A stretch of DNA of 64,000 nt, taken from contig NZ_BNBS01000018.1 in the NCBI RefSeq assembly GCF_014656075.1, forward strand, positions 24,670 through 88,669, read 5' to 3'. Source of the stretch: Streptomyces hydrogenans (lineage in GTDB: Bacteria; Actinomycetota; Actinomycetes; Streptomycetales; Streptomycetaceae). The position numbers and the translations under genes were made by a program. Below the pieces are notes generated by a model. That model made no database searches. It saw only the letters and a list, made by a program, of their open reading frames with translations, and was not told the DNA's origin. This document shows, in pieces, positions 44,503 through 52,745 of the stretch. The stretch's first letter is position 1. Each line of letters opens with the position of its first letter.

Positions 44503-46104
44503 TCAGCCCTCCGCCGGGACCGGGGTGTGCAGGGGGAAGGGGCCGGGGGTCGGCTCGGCCGCCGCCTCCGGGACCTTCTCCAGCGCCACCGTGGCGGCCG
44601 CCCGCCGCTCCGGCAGCAGGTCGAGGACGGCCTGCCGGTCGGTGTCGCCGACGGCGTCGTCGTACGGGTCGGGCGTGGCCGGCACCTGGAGCCGCAGGAC
44701 CGGGCCGGCGCCGAGCCGGGCGTAGCCGCGGCCCGGCGGCACCTGCGGGGTCGGGGTGGTGTGCGGCGCGGCGCCCAGCACCGCGGCGATCTGCTCGGGG
44801 GAGCCGGGGCCGAGCACCACGCGGGCGCGGGTGTGCGCGCGTACCCCCTCGTGGAGGGCGTCGGCCGTGTCGAACTGCTCCGCCACCACCACCGTCACCT
44901 GCGCCGCCCGGCCGTGCCGCAGCGGCACCTGGAGCAGTTCCTGGGGGTCGGGGCGGCCCTCGGCGGCGGCCAGGTGGCCCAGCGCGCCGGGGCGGTCGAG
45001 GAGGATCCACAGCGGGCGGCGGGTGTCCGCCGGGGCCGGGTGGCCGGCCTGCCGGGCGCGGTTGGCGGAGATCAGCCGCCGCTCGGTCTCGTGGGAGGCC
45101 CATTCCAGGCTCTCCAGGGCTCCCGGCAGCTCGCTCTCGACACCGAGGACGCCGTCGCGGCCGACCAGGCAGGCGTACTCGCCGGCGCCCGCCCCGTCCA
45201 CGATGAGCACGTCGCCGTGCGCCAGGGCCTGGAGCGCGAGCGAGCGCAGCAGGGAGGTGGTGCCGCTGCCGGGCTGTCCGACGACGAGCAGGTGCGGCTC
45301 GGTGGAGCGGGGGCCGGTGCGCCAGACGACGGCCGGGGCGTCCTCGGAGCCGTCGGCGGAGACGACCGGGACGGTCCGCTGCACGGCGTCGGCGTCGGTG
45401 AAGCCGAGCACGGTCTCGCCCGGGGCGGTGACGAAGCGCTGGGCGGCGATGGTGGTCGGGAGGGCGGGCAGCACGTGCATGACGAGCCGGTTGCCCTCCT
45501 CGTCCCAGTCGAAGAGGTACTCGCGGCCGCGTCCCGACTTGGCGTGGAGCAGCTGCTCGATCCGGGCGCGGGAGGCGGGCTCGCCGTCGGTGAAGTAGGG
45601 CGGGTAGGAGATGCGCAGCCGCGTGAGGCGGCCGTCGTCGTCGAAGGCGTGGTCGCCGAAGGCCCCGGCCCAGTCGCCGCCGTGGGCGAAGAGCGGCTCG
45701 GGGTCCTCGGGGACGGAGAAGTACGGCACCAGGGCCTCGTACAGGCCCTTGAGCCGGGCCGCCTCCGCCTCGTCGGGGCCGGTCTTCACGACCGGTTTCT
45801 CACGCCCCTTCCACGCGGCGGCGCCCATGAGCGCGACGAGCGCGAGCAGCGGCCCGTACGGCACGAGGGCGACGACCAGGACGCAGGCCGCGACCAGGAA
45901 CAGCGTGGGACCGCGCCGTTCCTTGGGGGTCGCGGCCCACTTGGCGCGCGCGGCGGCGGCCAGTTTCCGCAGACCGCGGGAGACCGTGATCAGCGGGTGG
46001 AGCACGTCGGTGGCGCTGTCGGCGGCCGACCGCGCGATCTCTCGGCTGCGCGCGAGCTGCGCGCTGCCGCTGCTCAGAATGCGGGGGAGTGGTCGCGGGG
46101 CCAC
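44503..46104 (-). CDS. sffA: SffA, FtsK/SpoIIIE-like sporulation septum DNA translocase
   Basis: 533 residues, start GTG 46104 with AGGAG 6 nt upstream, 38 bp after smeA. One or two membrane segments (FLVAACVLVVALVPYGPLLA) at about residues 66-98 anchor the protein. A beta-rich region precedes a C-terminal P-loop ATPase. The P-loop reads LLVVGQPGSGTTSLLRSLAL (about residues 273-292), so the canonical Walker Lys is replaced by Thr. Walker B-like DVLIVDGAG follows at about 298. S. coelicolor SffA (SCO1416) is targeted to sporulation septa by SmeA and helps chromosome segregation into spores. The gene order and size agree. Confidence 0.88.
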   Translation of the reverse strand: MAPRPLPRILSSGSAQLARSREIARSAADSATDVLHPLITVSRGLRKLAAAARAKWAATPKERRGPTLFLVAACVLVVALVPYGPLLALVALMGAAAWKGREKPVVKTGPDEAEAARLKGLYEALVPYFSVPEDPEPLFAHGGDWAGAFGDHAFDDDGRLTRLRISYPPYFTDGEPASRARIEQLLHAKSGRGREYLFDWDEEGNRLVMHVLPALPTTIAAQRFVTAPGETVLGFTDADAVQRTVPVVSADGSEDAPAVVWRTGPRSTEPHLLVVGQPGSGTTSLLRSLALQALAHGDVLIVDGAGAGEYACLVGRDGVLGVESELPGALESLEWASHETERRLISANRARQAGHPAPADTRRPLWILLDRPGALGHLAAAEGRPDPQELLQVPLRHGRAAQVTVVVAEQFDTADALHEGVRAHTRARVVLGPGSPEQIAAVLGAAPHTTPTPQVPPGRGYARLGAGPVLRLQVPATPDPYDDAVGDTDRQAVLDLLPERRAAATVALEKVPEAAAEPTPGPFPLHTPVPAEG

Positions 46105-46141
46105 GTCGTACTCCTGGAGTGGTGGAAGGGGGTGAGAGGCG

Positions 46142-46336
46142 TCAGAACTTGATTCCGCCCAGCAGGCCGGCCAGGCTCTGGCCGCCCGCGGTGATGCTCG
46201 GTGCGATGGCGGTGCCCGCCAGATAGAAGCCGAAGAGCGCGCAGACGAGGGCGTGCGAGGCCTTGAGGCCGTCCTTCTTGAAGAACAGGAAGCAGATGAT
46301 GCCGAGCAGGACCACGCCTGAGATGGACAGGATCAT
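46142..46336 (-). CDS. smeA: SmeA, small sporulation membrane protein
   Basis: 64 residues, start ATG 46336 with AGGAG upstream. Two hydrophobic segments, LSISGVVLLGIICFLFF and HALVCALFGFYLAGTAIA, are joined by KKDGLKAS. A Gly/Ser-rich tail ends in LAGLLGGIKF. It matches SmeA (SCO1415) of S. coelicolor, which localises to sporulation septa and recruits SffA, the product of the next gene. Expression depends on the whi sporulation programme. I could not point to a definite WhiG promoter in the A/T-richer upstream DNA. Confidence 0.88.
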   Translation of the reverse strand: MILSISGVVLLGIICFLFFKKDGLKASHALVCALFGFYLAGTAIAPSITAGGQSLAGLLGGIKF

Positions 46337-46693
46337 TGGGTGTTCTCCTGGTTGAGGGGACAGTCACGATGAGTCCTTCCAGGTTCACGGCAAGTATCTA
46401 TGTGACTAAAGGTGCATTCGGGTGAATGGCGGGCGTTTTCACTTGACCGGCGGACGTTGACCGCCGCCCCGGGTGGCGAAACCGCCGAAGTGGGGTAAGG
46501 GGGCGGGGAGAGGCGCCGGTCACGGGTGGTGGACGCCGTGATCCTTGCCTCGGCCGGACGCGGTCATGTCACCGCGAGGGCAGTACCCTGTCGATTCACT
46601 CGTACGGCCGCGCTTGCCGTGCGCAGGTCAAGGGCAGGCGGTACCGGGCGGCACGCGCGGGACGCAGGCGGAGCACGGAAGGCGGTTGTGAAA
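46337..46693. other. Divergent regulatory region of smeA and the ankyrin gene
   Basis: 357 bp without a gene. The part next to smeA (46375-46440) is the most A/T-rich stretch nearby (GTGACTAAAGGTG, CGTTTTCACTTGACC) and should hold the developmental smeA promoter. A GGCGG-ACGTTGA-CCGCC hairpin lies at about 46451-46467. The right half is GC-rich with no clear promoter. Confidence 0.4.
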
Positions 46694-47086
46694 ATGAGCG
46701 AGACCCCGGACCCCGAGGTCGTCGAGCTGGCGTCGAAGGTCTTCGACCTGGCGCGCACCGGCGACGCCGCCGCACTCGCCGCCTACGTCGACGCGGGCGT
46801 CCCCGCGAACCTCACCAACGACCGGGGCGACACCCTCGTCATGCTCGCCGCCTACCACGGCCACGCCGCCGCGGTCGCCGCCCTCCTGGAGCGCGGCGCC
46901 GACGCCGACCGCGCCAACGACCGCGGCCAGACCCCGCTCGCCGGAGCCGTCTTCAAGGGCGAGGACGCCGTCGTCCGCGCCCTCCTCGCCGGCGGGGCGA
47001 ATCCGGAGTCCGGCGCTCCGTCCGCCCTGGACACCGCCCGCATGTTCGGCAAGACCGAACTCCTGGAGCTCTTCACCACCCGGTGA
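46694..47086 (+). CDS. Ankyrin repeat protein
   Basis: 130 residues from ATG 46694; GTG 46688 is in frame, has better spacing from GGAAGG and would add two residues. Three ankyrin repeats are visible: TNDRGDTLVMLAAYHGHAAA, NDRGQTPLAGAVFKGEDAVV and a degenerate last one (PSALDTARMFGKTELLEL). It is a cytoplasmic protein-binding scaffold with an unknown partner. It lies divergent from smeA and upstream of the HEAT-repeat gene. Confidence 0.88.
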   Translation: MSETPDPEVVELASKVFDLARTGDAAALAAYVDAGVPANLTNDRGDTLVMLAAYHGHAAAVAALLERGADADRANDRGQTPLAGAVFKGEDAVVRALLAGGANPESGAPSALDTARMFGKTELLELFTTR

Positions 47087-47207
47087 ACGAGGCCTGAACC
47101 CCAGGTGGGAACGGTGCCGTAAATGTGGTCGCGGCGCTGGAGACGGTCGGTCATCATGACGACAAGCCCGGCCGTCCGACCGGGCCACGGACGAGAGGCA
47201 GAGGAAG

Positions 47208-47273
47208 ATGAGCAGCGCGCACAAGCGACGTACGACGGACGGCCCGACGGCATGTTGTCCCGCGGCCTACTAG
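47208..47273 (+). CDS. Possible 21-residue peptide with a C-terminal CCPAAY
   Basis: A 22-codon frame starts at ATG 47208 directly after a strong AGAGGAAG ribosome site and ends with TAG at 47273. The product begins MSSAHKRRTTDGPT and ends ACCPAAY, so it is a basic head with two adjacent Cys near the end. It sits 90 bp before the HEAT-repeat gene. It could be a leader peptide, a microprotein or chance. Confidence 0.4.
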   Translation: MSSAHKRRTTDGPTACCPAAY

Positions 47274-47363
47274 GGCGGCCACCGCGCGGACGGGCCCAGC
47301 GCCCGACCCGGTCCACCCCGGTCCACCCCGTCGTGTCGACAGCTTGATGTGAGGCGTCTTCCC

Positions 47364-48860
47364 ATGTTCGAACCAGCCATAGCGCCGAGCGGCACCCTGC
47401 TCGGTCTGCTGCAGAGGGGCCGCGGCGACGGCACCCTGCACGCCCTCGCCGCCCCCCGTGCCGAGGCCCTCGCGGCCCTCGACCAGTGCGTGCTCGCCGA
47501 CCCCCGCCACGACTGGCGGGTCGAGAACCGCTCCCTCTACTACGCCCGGCTCTACCTCGACCTCCACGGAGGTCTGGAGGCCGTCGAGGCGCACCTCTTC
47601 GCCGCCGAGGACCACCTCGACACCGAGGAGCACCGCACCGGGCTCGCCCTCGCCGTCCTCGGCCACCTGGCCTCCTACGGCCGCCACGACGCCCTGCTGC
47701 TCCTCCGGCGCTACGCGGCCACCGGCGCCAACTGGACCTGGGCCCTCGACGAGCTCGCGCTCCGCGACGACGACGCGGGGCTGCGCTCGCTCGCCGAGCC
47801 CGTCCTCGCCCGCTTCCCCCGGGACGAGGAGGGCGAGACCCGGCTCGCCGGCACCGTCCGCGACGCCTTCGAGCCCCGCCCCTGGCGGCTGTGGGCCGAG
47901 GACCGGCGCGACGCCGTCGGCGCCCGCGTCCGCGCCGCCCAGGAACACGGCTCCTTCGACCGCTGGCAGCGGCAGCTGCGCCCCGCCGGGCCCCGCCCCG
48001 GCTGGAGCGTCCGCGCCGTCCTCGACTGGGCCCAGGAGGGATACGGCCGCGGCGCCGACCTCGCCGGTCCCGCCGCCCGCTGCCAGGCCGCCGTGGCCGG
48101 TCCCGAGGACCGCCCCGAGCTGCTGGCCGCCGCCCGCAAGGGCGACCCCGGGGCCCGGGCCGCCGGCCTGCACCACCTGGCCGCCACCCGCGACCCCGCC
48201 GTCCTCGACCTCGTCGAAGCCGCCGCCGACGCCGTACACCCCCTCGATACGGCCGCCGGCACCGCGCACGGACAGGCCGGGCCTTACGCCGACGTCCCCG
48301 GGGCCGTCGACCGGGACGCGCTGGCCGTCGCCCGGGCCGCCGTCACCGCCTACCTCCGCATGTGCGGCGAGGACGCGGTCGCCCGCGCCCGCGCCTGGAT
48401 CCACCGCACCGACCCCCTCGGCGCGGCGGCCGGCGAGACCCTCGCCACGCGCGGCGAGGACCGCGACGCCGGCCTGGTCCTCGGCGCCCTGCGCACCGCC
48501 ATCCGCACCACCGGGCCCGACGCGGCCGTCCTCGGCACCCTCGTCGACGGCGCCGGCCGGCTCGGCATCGCCTGCGCGGCCCCCGTGCTGCGCCACGTCT
48601 ACCGGGAGACGTCCTCCTCCCAGCTGCGCGGCCGCACGGCCCGCGCCCTCGCGGCCACCGACCCCTCCTTCGCGAGCGGCTTCGCCGTCGAGTGCCTCTG
48701 GGACTGCGAGGAGACCACCCGCGAGATCGCGGCCCAGCACGCCGAGACGGCCGACGCGCGCGTGGCCGAGCGATTGCGCCGCCTCGCCGCCGACCCGGCC
48801 GAGGAGGTCGAGGTCCAGACGGCGGTCCGCAACCGCATCGGTCCCGACCTCCAGGTCTGA
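47364..48860 (+). CDS. HEAT-repeat protein
   Basis: 498 residues, start ATG 47364 (MFEPAIAPSGTLLGLLQRGR) with GAGG 9 nt upstream. The protein is made of helical pairs (AAPRAEALAALDQCVLADPR, GALRTAIRTTGPDAAVLGTL, LRGRTARALAATDPSFASGF) of the armadillo/HEAT type from end to end. No enzyme motif, signal or membrane segment is present. It is conserved in Streptomyces. Its role is unknown, and the fold suggests protein binding. Confidence 0.82.
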   Translation: MFEPAIAPSGTLLGLLQRGRGDGTLHALAAPRAEALAALDQCVLADPRHDWRVENRSLYYARLYLDLHGGLEAVEAHLFAAEDHLDTEEHRTGLALAVLGHLASYGRHDALLLLRRYAATGANWTWALDELALRDDDAGLRSLAEPVLARFPRDEEGETRLAGTVRDAFEPRPWRLWAEDRRDAVGARVRAAQEHGSFDRWQRQLRPAGPRPGWSVRAVLDWAQEGYGRGADLAGPAARCQAAVAGPEDRPELLAAARKGDPGARAAGLHHLAATRDPAVLDLVEAAADAVHPLDTAAGTAHGQAGPYADVPGAVDRDALAVARAAVTAYLRMCGEDAVARARAWIHRTDPLGAAAGETLATRGEDRDAGLVLGALRTAIRTTGPDAAVLGTLVDGAGRLGIACAAPVLRHVYRETSSSQLRGRTARALAATDPSFASGFAVECLWDCEETTREIAAQHAETADARVAERLRRLAADPAEEVEVQTAVRNRIGPDLQV

Positions 48861-49216
48861 CCCGGCCCCACCACCGCCCCGCCCCGGGGCGGCGCGGCCC
48901 CCGGCGACACCCCGCCGAGCGTGGCCCCGCCCCGGGACCGGACGCCCCCCTCACGTCCGTACGGCTCCGGGGCCGCCGCACGCGTCGGGGCGGCCGTACG
49001 GCTCCGCGTCCTGCGGCCCGGCACCGGATCCGGAGCCGCGGGGCCGGCCCGCCGGACGACCCCTGGCCCGCCGCACCGTACGGCGCCCCCGTACGGCGCC
49101 CGGTCCGCGTATCGGAACCCGGTCCCGCGACCGGGGCGGGAAAAGCTCACGGGACGTTCCCCCGGCGTCCAGATCCACGTCGGCGGGGACACGTCGGGCG
49201 CGACGAGAACACCCGT
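48861..49216. other. Intergenic region with hairpin and CGTACGG repeats
   Basis: A hairpin, CCGCCCC (48874-48880) with GGGGCGG (48886-48892), lies 14 bp after the HEAT-gene stop and may be its terminator. Four CGTACGG copies follow at 48958, 48995, 49077 and 49090. The last 60 bp contain GGGA-CGT-TCCC. No gene is supported here. Confidence 0.45.
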
Positions 49217-50338
49217 ATGCGTGTCGTCATCGTCACCGAATCCTTCCCTCCCGACATCAACGGTGTGGCGCACTGCGCCCTCCAGACCGCGCGCCACCTC
49301 GTCCGCCGGGGCCACCGGCCCCTCGTGATCGCCCCGGCCGTCCCCGACCCCGCCGCCGACGCCGACGCGCCGTGCCCGGTGGTCCGGGTCCCGTCCCTGC
49401 CGCTGCCCGGCTACGCCCAGGTGCGGGTCGCCCTCCCCAGCCGTCGCGTCGCCGCGGCCATCGCCGCCCACCGCGCCGACCTCGTCCACCTGGCCGGCCC
49501 CTTCGTCCTCGGCGTCCGGGCCATGGCCGCCGCCACCCGCCTCGGGCTGCCCGCCGTCGCCGTCTACCAGACCGACCTCGCCGGCTACGCCCGCACCTAC
49601 GTCGGCACCGGCGAGGGCACGGCCTGGCGCCGGCTCCGGACGGTGCACGGCGCGGCGGACCGCACCCTCGCCCCCTCCAGGGCCGCCCGCCGCGACCTGG
49701 AGGCCCACGGCATCGAGCGGATACGCCTCTGGGGCCGGGGCGTCGACACCGTCCGCTTCCACCCCGCCCACCGCGACCCCGCGCTGCGCCGGGAGCTCGC
49801 CCCCGACGGCGAACTCCTCGTCGGATACGTCGGCCGGCTCGCCCCCGAGAAGCGCGTGGACCTCCTCGCCGCCGCCGGGGGACTCCCCGGCGTCCGGCTC
49901 GTGGTCGTCGGCGACGGGCCCAGCGGCCCCGGACTGCGCGCCCGCCTCCCGCACGCCCGCTTCCTCGGCCGCCGCACCGGCGACGACCTCGCCCGGATCT
50001 TCGCCTCGCTCGACGTCTTCGCCCACACCGGCCCCCACGAGACGTTCTGCCAGACCGTCCAGGAGGCCATGGCCAGCGGGCTCCCGGTGATCGCCCCGGC
50101 CGCCGGCGGCCCGCTCGACCTCGTCGCCCACCGGCGCACCGGCCTCCTGGTGCCCCCGGAGGACCCCGACGCCCTCCGCGAGGCCGTCGCCGCCCTCGCC
50201 GCCGCGCCCGGCCTGCGCGCCGCCTACGGCAGGGCCGGACGGGCCGAGGTGGCGGGCCGCACCTGGGAGGCCCTCGGCGACGAGCTCATCGGGCACTACC
50301 TGGAGGTCCTGCGCGAGCGGACGGCGGTGGCGGCGTGA
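49217..50338 (+). CDS. GT4 glycosyltransferase (PimB/MgtA-like mannosyltransferase type)
   Basis: 373 residues, start ATG 49217 (MRVVIVTESFPPDINGVAHC). GT-B fold: the N-domain has RADLVHLAGPFVLGVRAMAA and AVYQTDLAGYARTYVG. The C-domain has LVGYVGRLAPEKRVDLLAAA and LDVFAHTGPHETFCQTVQEA, with the E-x7-E nucleotide-sugar motif at HETFCQTVQEAMASGLPVIA. This matches actinobacterial GDP-mannose-dependent alpha-mannosyltransferases acting on lipid or inositol acceptors. The stop overlaps the GTG of a second GT4 gene, so the pair probably acts in one pathway. Confidence 0.88.
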   Translation: MRVVIVTESFPPDINGVAHCALQTARHLVRRGHRPLVIAPAVPDPAADADAPCPVVRVPSLPLPGYAQVRVALPSRRVAAAIAAHRADLVHLAGPFVLGVRAMAAATRLGLPAVAVYQTDLAGYARTYVGTGEGTAWRRLRTVHGAADRTLAPSRAARRDLEAHGIERIRLWGRGVDTVRFHPAHRDPALRRELAPDGELLVGYVGRLAPEKRVDLLAAAGGLPGVRLVVVGDGPSGPGLRARLPHARFLGRRTGDDLARIFASLDVFAHTGPHETFCQTVQEAMASGLPVIAPAAGGPLDLVAHRRTGLLVPPEDPDALREAVAALAAAPGLRAAYGRAGRAEVAGRTWEALGDELIGHYLEVLRERTAVAA

Positions 50339-51681
50339 ACGGGCGGACCCACGCGACGACCGGCACCACGCGGGCGCGTGCGCACGGCGGAGCCTCGTAC
50401 GGCGCGGTCCCGCACGACGGAGCCTCGTACGGCGCGACCTCGCACGACGCGGCCCCGTACGGCGGATCCTCGTACAGCGCCTCCTACGGTCGCGACGGGC
50501 TGCGGATCGTGCGGCTCGCGAACTTCGTCACCCCGACCTCCGGCGGGCTGCGCACCGCACTCGACCGGCTCGGCCGCGGCTACCGCGCCGCCGGGCACGA
50601 GCCCGTCCTCGTCGTCCCCGGGACCGCCGTCTCCGACGAGCCGGCCGAACAGGGCCGGGTGATCACCCTCCCGGGACCCGAGCTCCCCGGCACCGGCGGC
50701 TACCGCGTCCTCGCCGACCGGCGCCGGCTCGCCGACCTCCTCGACGATCTCGCCCCGGACCGGATCGAGGTCTCCGACCGCACCACCCTGCGCTGGACGG
50801 GGGAGTGGGCCCGGCGCGCCCGCGTCCCCTCCGTGATGGTCTCCCACGAGACCGCCGACGGCGTCCTGCGCACCTGGGGCGTCCCGGCTCCGCTCGCCGC
50901 CCGCGCGGCGGACCGGCTGAACCGCCGCACCGCCTGGGCCTACGGCCGGATCGTGTGCACCACGGCCTGGGCGGAGGACGAGTTCGTCCGCCTCGGCGCC
51001 CGCAACGTCGTACGCGCTCCGCTCGGCGTCGACCTGGAGCACTGCCGGCCCGACCGGCGCGACCCCGCCGTGCGGGACCGGTACGCGCGGGGCGCCGCCG
51101 TCCTGCTGGTGCTCTGCTCCCGCCTCTCGGTGGAGAAACGTCCCGGCACGGCGCTGGAGGCCCTCGCCGGGCTGCGCGACGCGGGCGTGCCGGCCCGGCT
51201 GGTCGTCGCCGGCGACGGGCCGCTGCGGTCCGGTCTGGAGCGCCGGGCCCGTGAGCGGGCCCTGCCGGTGACCTTCCTGGGCCACGTCGCCGACCGGGAG
51301 GAGCTGGCCGACCTCCAGGCGGCCGCCGACCTCTGCCTGGCCCCCGGCCCCGCCGAGACCTTCGGGCTCTCCGCCCTGGAGGCCCTCGCCTGCGGCACGC
51401 CCGCCGTCGTCAGCGCCTCCTCCGCCCTCCCGGAGGTCGTCGGCCCGGCCGGCGTCGCCGCGCCCGTCACCCCGGCCGCCTTCGCGGACGCCGCCCGGGG
51501 ACTCCTCGCCCTGCCGGAGGCCGGGCGCAGGGCCGCCGCACGCGCGCGTGCGGAACGCTTCTCCTGGGACCGCGCGGTGGCGGCCTTCGCCGACTCCCAC
51601 GAGGCGGCCACGACCCCGGCCGCCCCGCCGGCGCACCCCGTCGTCGCGGACCCGCCCCGGCGGCAGGAGGTCGGCGGATGA
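50335..51681 (+). CDS. GT4 glycosyltransferase with repetitive N-terminus
   Basis: 448 residues, start GTG 50335 overlapping the previous stop (GTGA). Residues 17-52 are low-complexity repeats (HGGASYGAVP, HDGASYGATS, HDAAPYGGSS) coded by three 30-bp units. The GT-B domain begins at about residue 55 with GLRIVRLANFVTPTSGGLRT, then VSHETADGVLRTW, LCSRLSVEKRPGTALEALAG and LAPGPAETFGLSALEALACG (E-x7-E). It has the same type of fold as its neighbour but is a different subfamily. The repeat head is probably a disordered tether. Confidence 0.88.
   Translation: MNGRTHATTGTTRARAHGGASYGAVPHDGASYGATSHDAAPYGGSSYSASYGRDGLRIVRLANFVTPTSGGLRTALDRLGRGYRAAGHEPVLVVPGTAVSDEPAEQGRVITLPGPELPGTGGYRVLADRRRLADLLDDLAPDRIEVSDRTTLRWTGEWARRARVPSVMVSHETADGVLRTWGVPAPLAARAADRLNRRTAWAYGRIVCTTAWAEDEFVRLGARNVVRAPLGVDLEHCRPDRRDPAVRDRYARGAAVLLVLCSRLSVEKRPGTALEALAGLRDAGVPARLVVAGDGPLRSGLERRARERALPVTFLGHVADREELADLQAAADLCLAPGPAETFGLSALEALACGTPAVVSASSALPEVVGPAGVAAPVTPAAFADAARGLLALPEAGRRAAARARAERFSWDRAVAAFADSHEAATTPAAPPAHPVVADPPRRQEVGG
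50383..50472 (+). repeat. Three 30-bp tandem repeats at the 5' end of the second GT4 gene
   Basis: Units start at 50383, 50413 and 50443 with the consensus CACGACGGAGCCTCGTACGG followed by CGCGACCTCG. They encode ten residues each, rich in His, Gly, Ser and Tyr, ahead of the catalytic domain. Confidence 0.8.
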
Positions 51682-52745
51682 GACCCGTGGGGGAGGACCG
51701 CGTCGCGGGGACCGCCCCTGGACGGCTCGTCCCGGTCCAGGGGCCCGACCGACCGGTCCGGGGGTCCGGCCAACCCGTCCAGGGATCCGGCCAACTGGTC
51801 CAGGGCTCCGGCCGACCGGTCCGGGGGTCCGGCCAACCCGTCCAGGGCTCCGGCCAACTGGTCCAGGGCTCCGGCGGCGCGGCCCCCGGCCCCGTGCTCG
51901 CGGAGGCCGCCCCGCTGCGGTTCGCCGTGCTCGGGGACTCCTTCAGCGAGGGGGTCGGGGACCGGGCCGCCGGGGCGTGGCGCGGATGGGCCGCGCTGCT
52001 CGCGGACGGGCTCGCCGGGCCCGGACAGCGCGTGGAGTACGTCAACCTCGCCGTCAGCGGCGCGCTCAGCGCGGACGTCGCCGCGCACCAGGCGCCGCGC
52101 GCGGTCGCGCTCCGGCCGCACCTCGCCTCCGTCGTCGTCGGCGTCAACGACACCCTGCGGCACGGCTTCGACATCGGGCTGTACGCCCGCCGCCTGGACC
52201 GGGTCCTCGGCGCGCTCGACGCGGCCGGAGCCGTACTCCTGACGGCCTGTCTGCCCGACCCGGGGCGCATGCTCGGACTTCCCGCCCCGCTGGCCCGGCC
52301 GCTCGCCCGTCGCCGCCGGTCCGTGAACGCCGTGGTGCACGCGCTGTCCGCCCGCCGCGGCGCCGTCCACCTCCACCTCGCCGACCCGGCCTGGACCGAC
52401 GACCGGCGGCTGTGGAGCGCCGACCGGCTGCACCCCGGCGAGCGGGGCCACCGCGCGGTCGCCGGAGCCTTCCACCGGCTCCTCGCCGAGCGGGGGCTCG
52501 CCCGGGGGCCCGCGCCCTCCCCGGAGGCGTCCGAGCCGCCGCCCACGCGCGCGGAGACCGCGCTCTGGCTCGCCACGGCGGGGACCGGCTGGGTGCTGCG
52601 CCGCAGCCGCGACCTGCTGCCCCAGCTGCTGCTCCTCGCCGGCGAGGAACTGCTCCACCGGGGCGACGGCACCGGCCCGGGACCGCTGGACGCGCGCGCG
52701 GAGACCGCCCTCGCGGCCGCCCTCGCGGCGACAATGGGGGGATGA
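51678..52745 (+). CDS. SGNH/GDSL hydrolase with heptad-repeat N-terminus
   Basis: 355 residues, start ATG 51678 with AGGAGG 7 nt upstream, overlapping the GT4 stop. Residues 20-66 are 7-residue repeats (QGSGQLV, RGSGQPV, QGSGRPV). The esterase domain has LRFAVLGDSFSEGVGDRAAG (Ser), NLAVSGALS (Gly), VVVGVNDTLRHG (Asn) and SADRLHPGERGHRAV (Asp and His), so all four blocks are present. The C-terminus is helical (SRDLLPQLLLLAGEELLHRG). Coupling with two glycosyltransferases suggests action on an acylated glycan or glycolipid. No signal peptide. Confidence 0.85.
   Translation: MRPVGEDRVAGTAPGRLVPVQGPDRPVRGSGQPVQGSGQLVQGSGRPVRGSGQPVQGSGQLVQGSGGAAPGPVLAEAAPLRFAVLGDSFSEGVGDRAAGAWRGWAALLADGLAGPGQRVEYVNLAVSGALSADVAAHQAPRAVALRPHLASVVVGVNDTLRHGFDIGLYARRLDRVLGALDAAGAVLLTACLPDPGRMLGLPAPLARPLARRRRSVNAVVHALSARRGAVHLHLADPAWTDDRRLWSADRLHPGERGHRAVAGAFHRLLAERGLARGPAPSPEASEPPPTRAETALWLATAGTGWVLRRSRDLLPQLLLLAGEELLHRGDGTGPGPLDARAETALAAALAATMGG
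51737..51875 (+). repeat. 21-bp tandem repeats in the SGNH hydrolase gene
   Basis: Six full units and one partial unit of CCAGGGNTCCGGCCAACNGGT start at 51737, 51758, 51779, 51800, 51821, 51842 and 51863. Units 2-4 and 5-7 form a duplicated 63-bp block, so recent expansion is likely. Each unit encodes seven residues in frame. Confidence 0.85.

Noticed and set aside
47458..50334. Very long plus-strand frame running through the HEAT-repeat gene and first GT4 into the second GT4 gene
   Set aside because: Only its last part (from GTG 50335) encodes a real protein. The earlier part is Pro/Ser/Thr/Arg shadow of genes in another frame.
51737..51875. Regular 21-bp repeats considered as a CRISPR array
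   Set aside because: There are no unique spacers, the units are contiguous and in frame with the SGNH hydrolase, and no cas genes are present.
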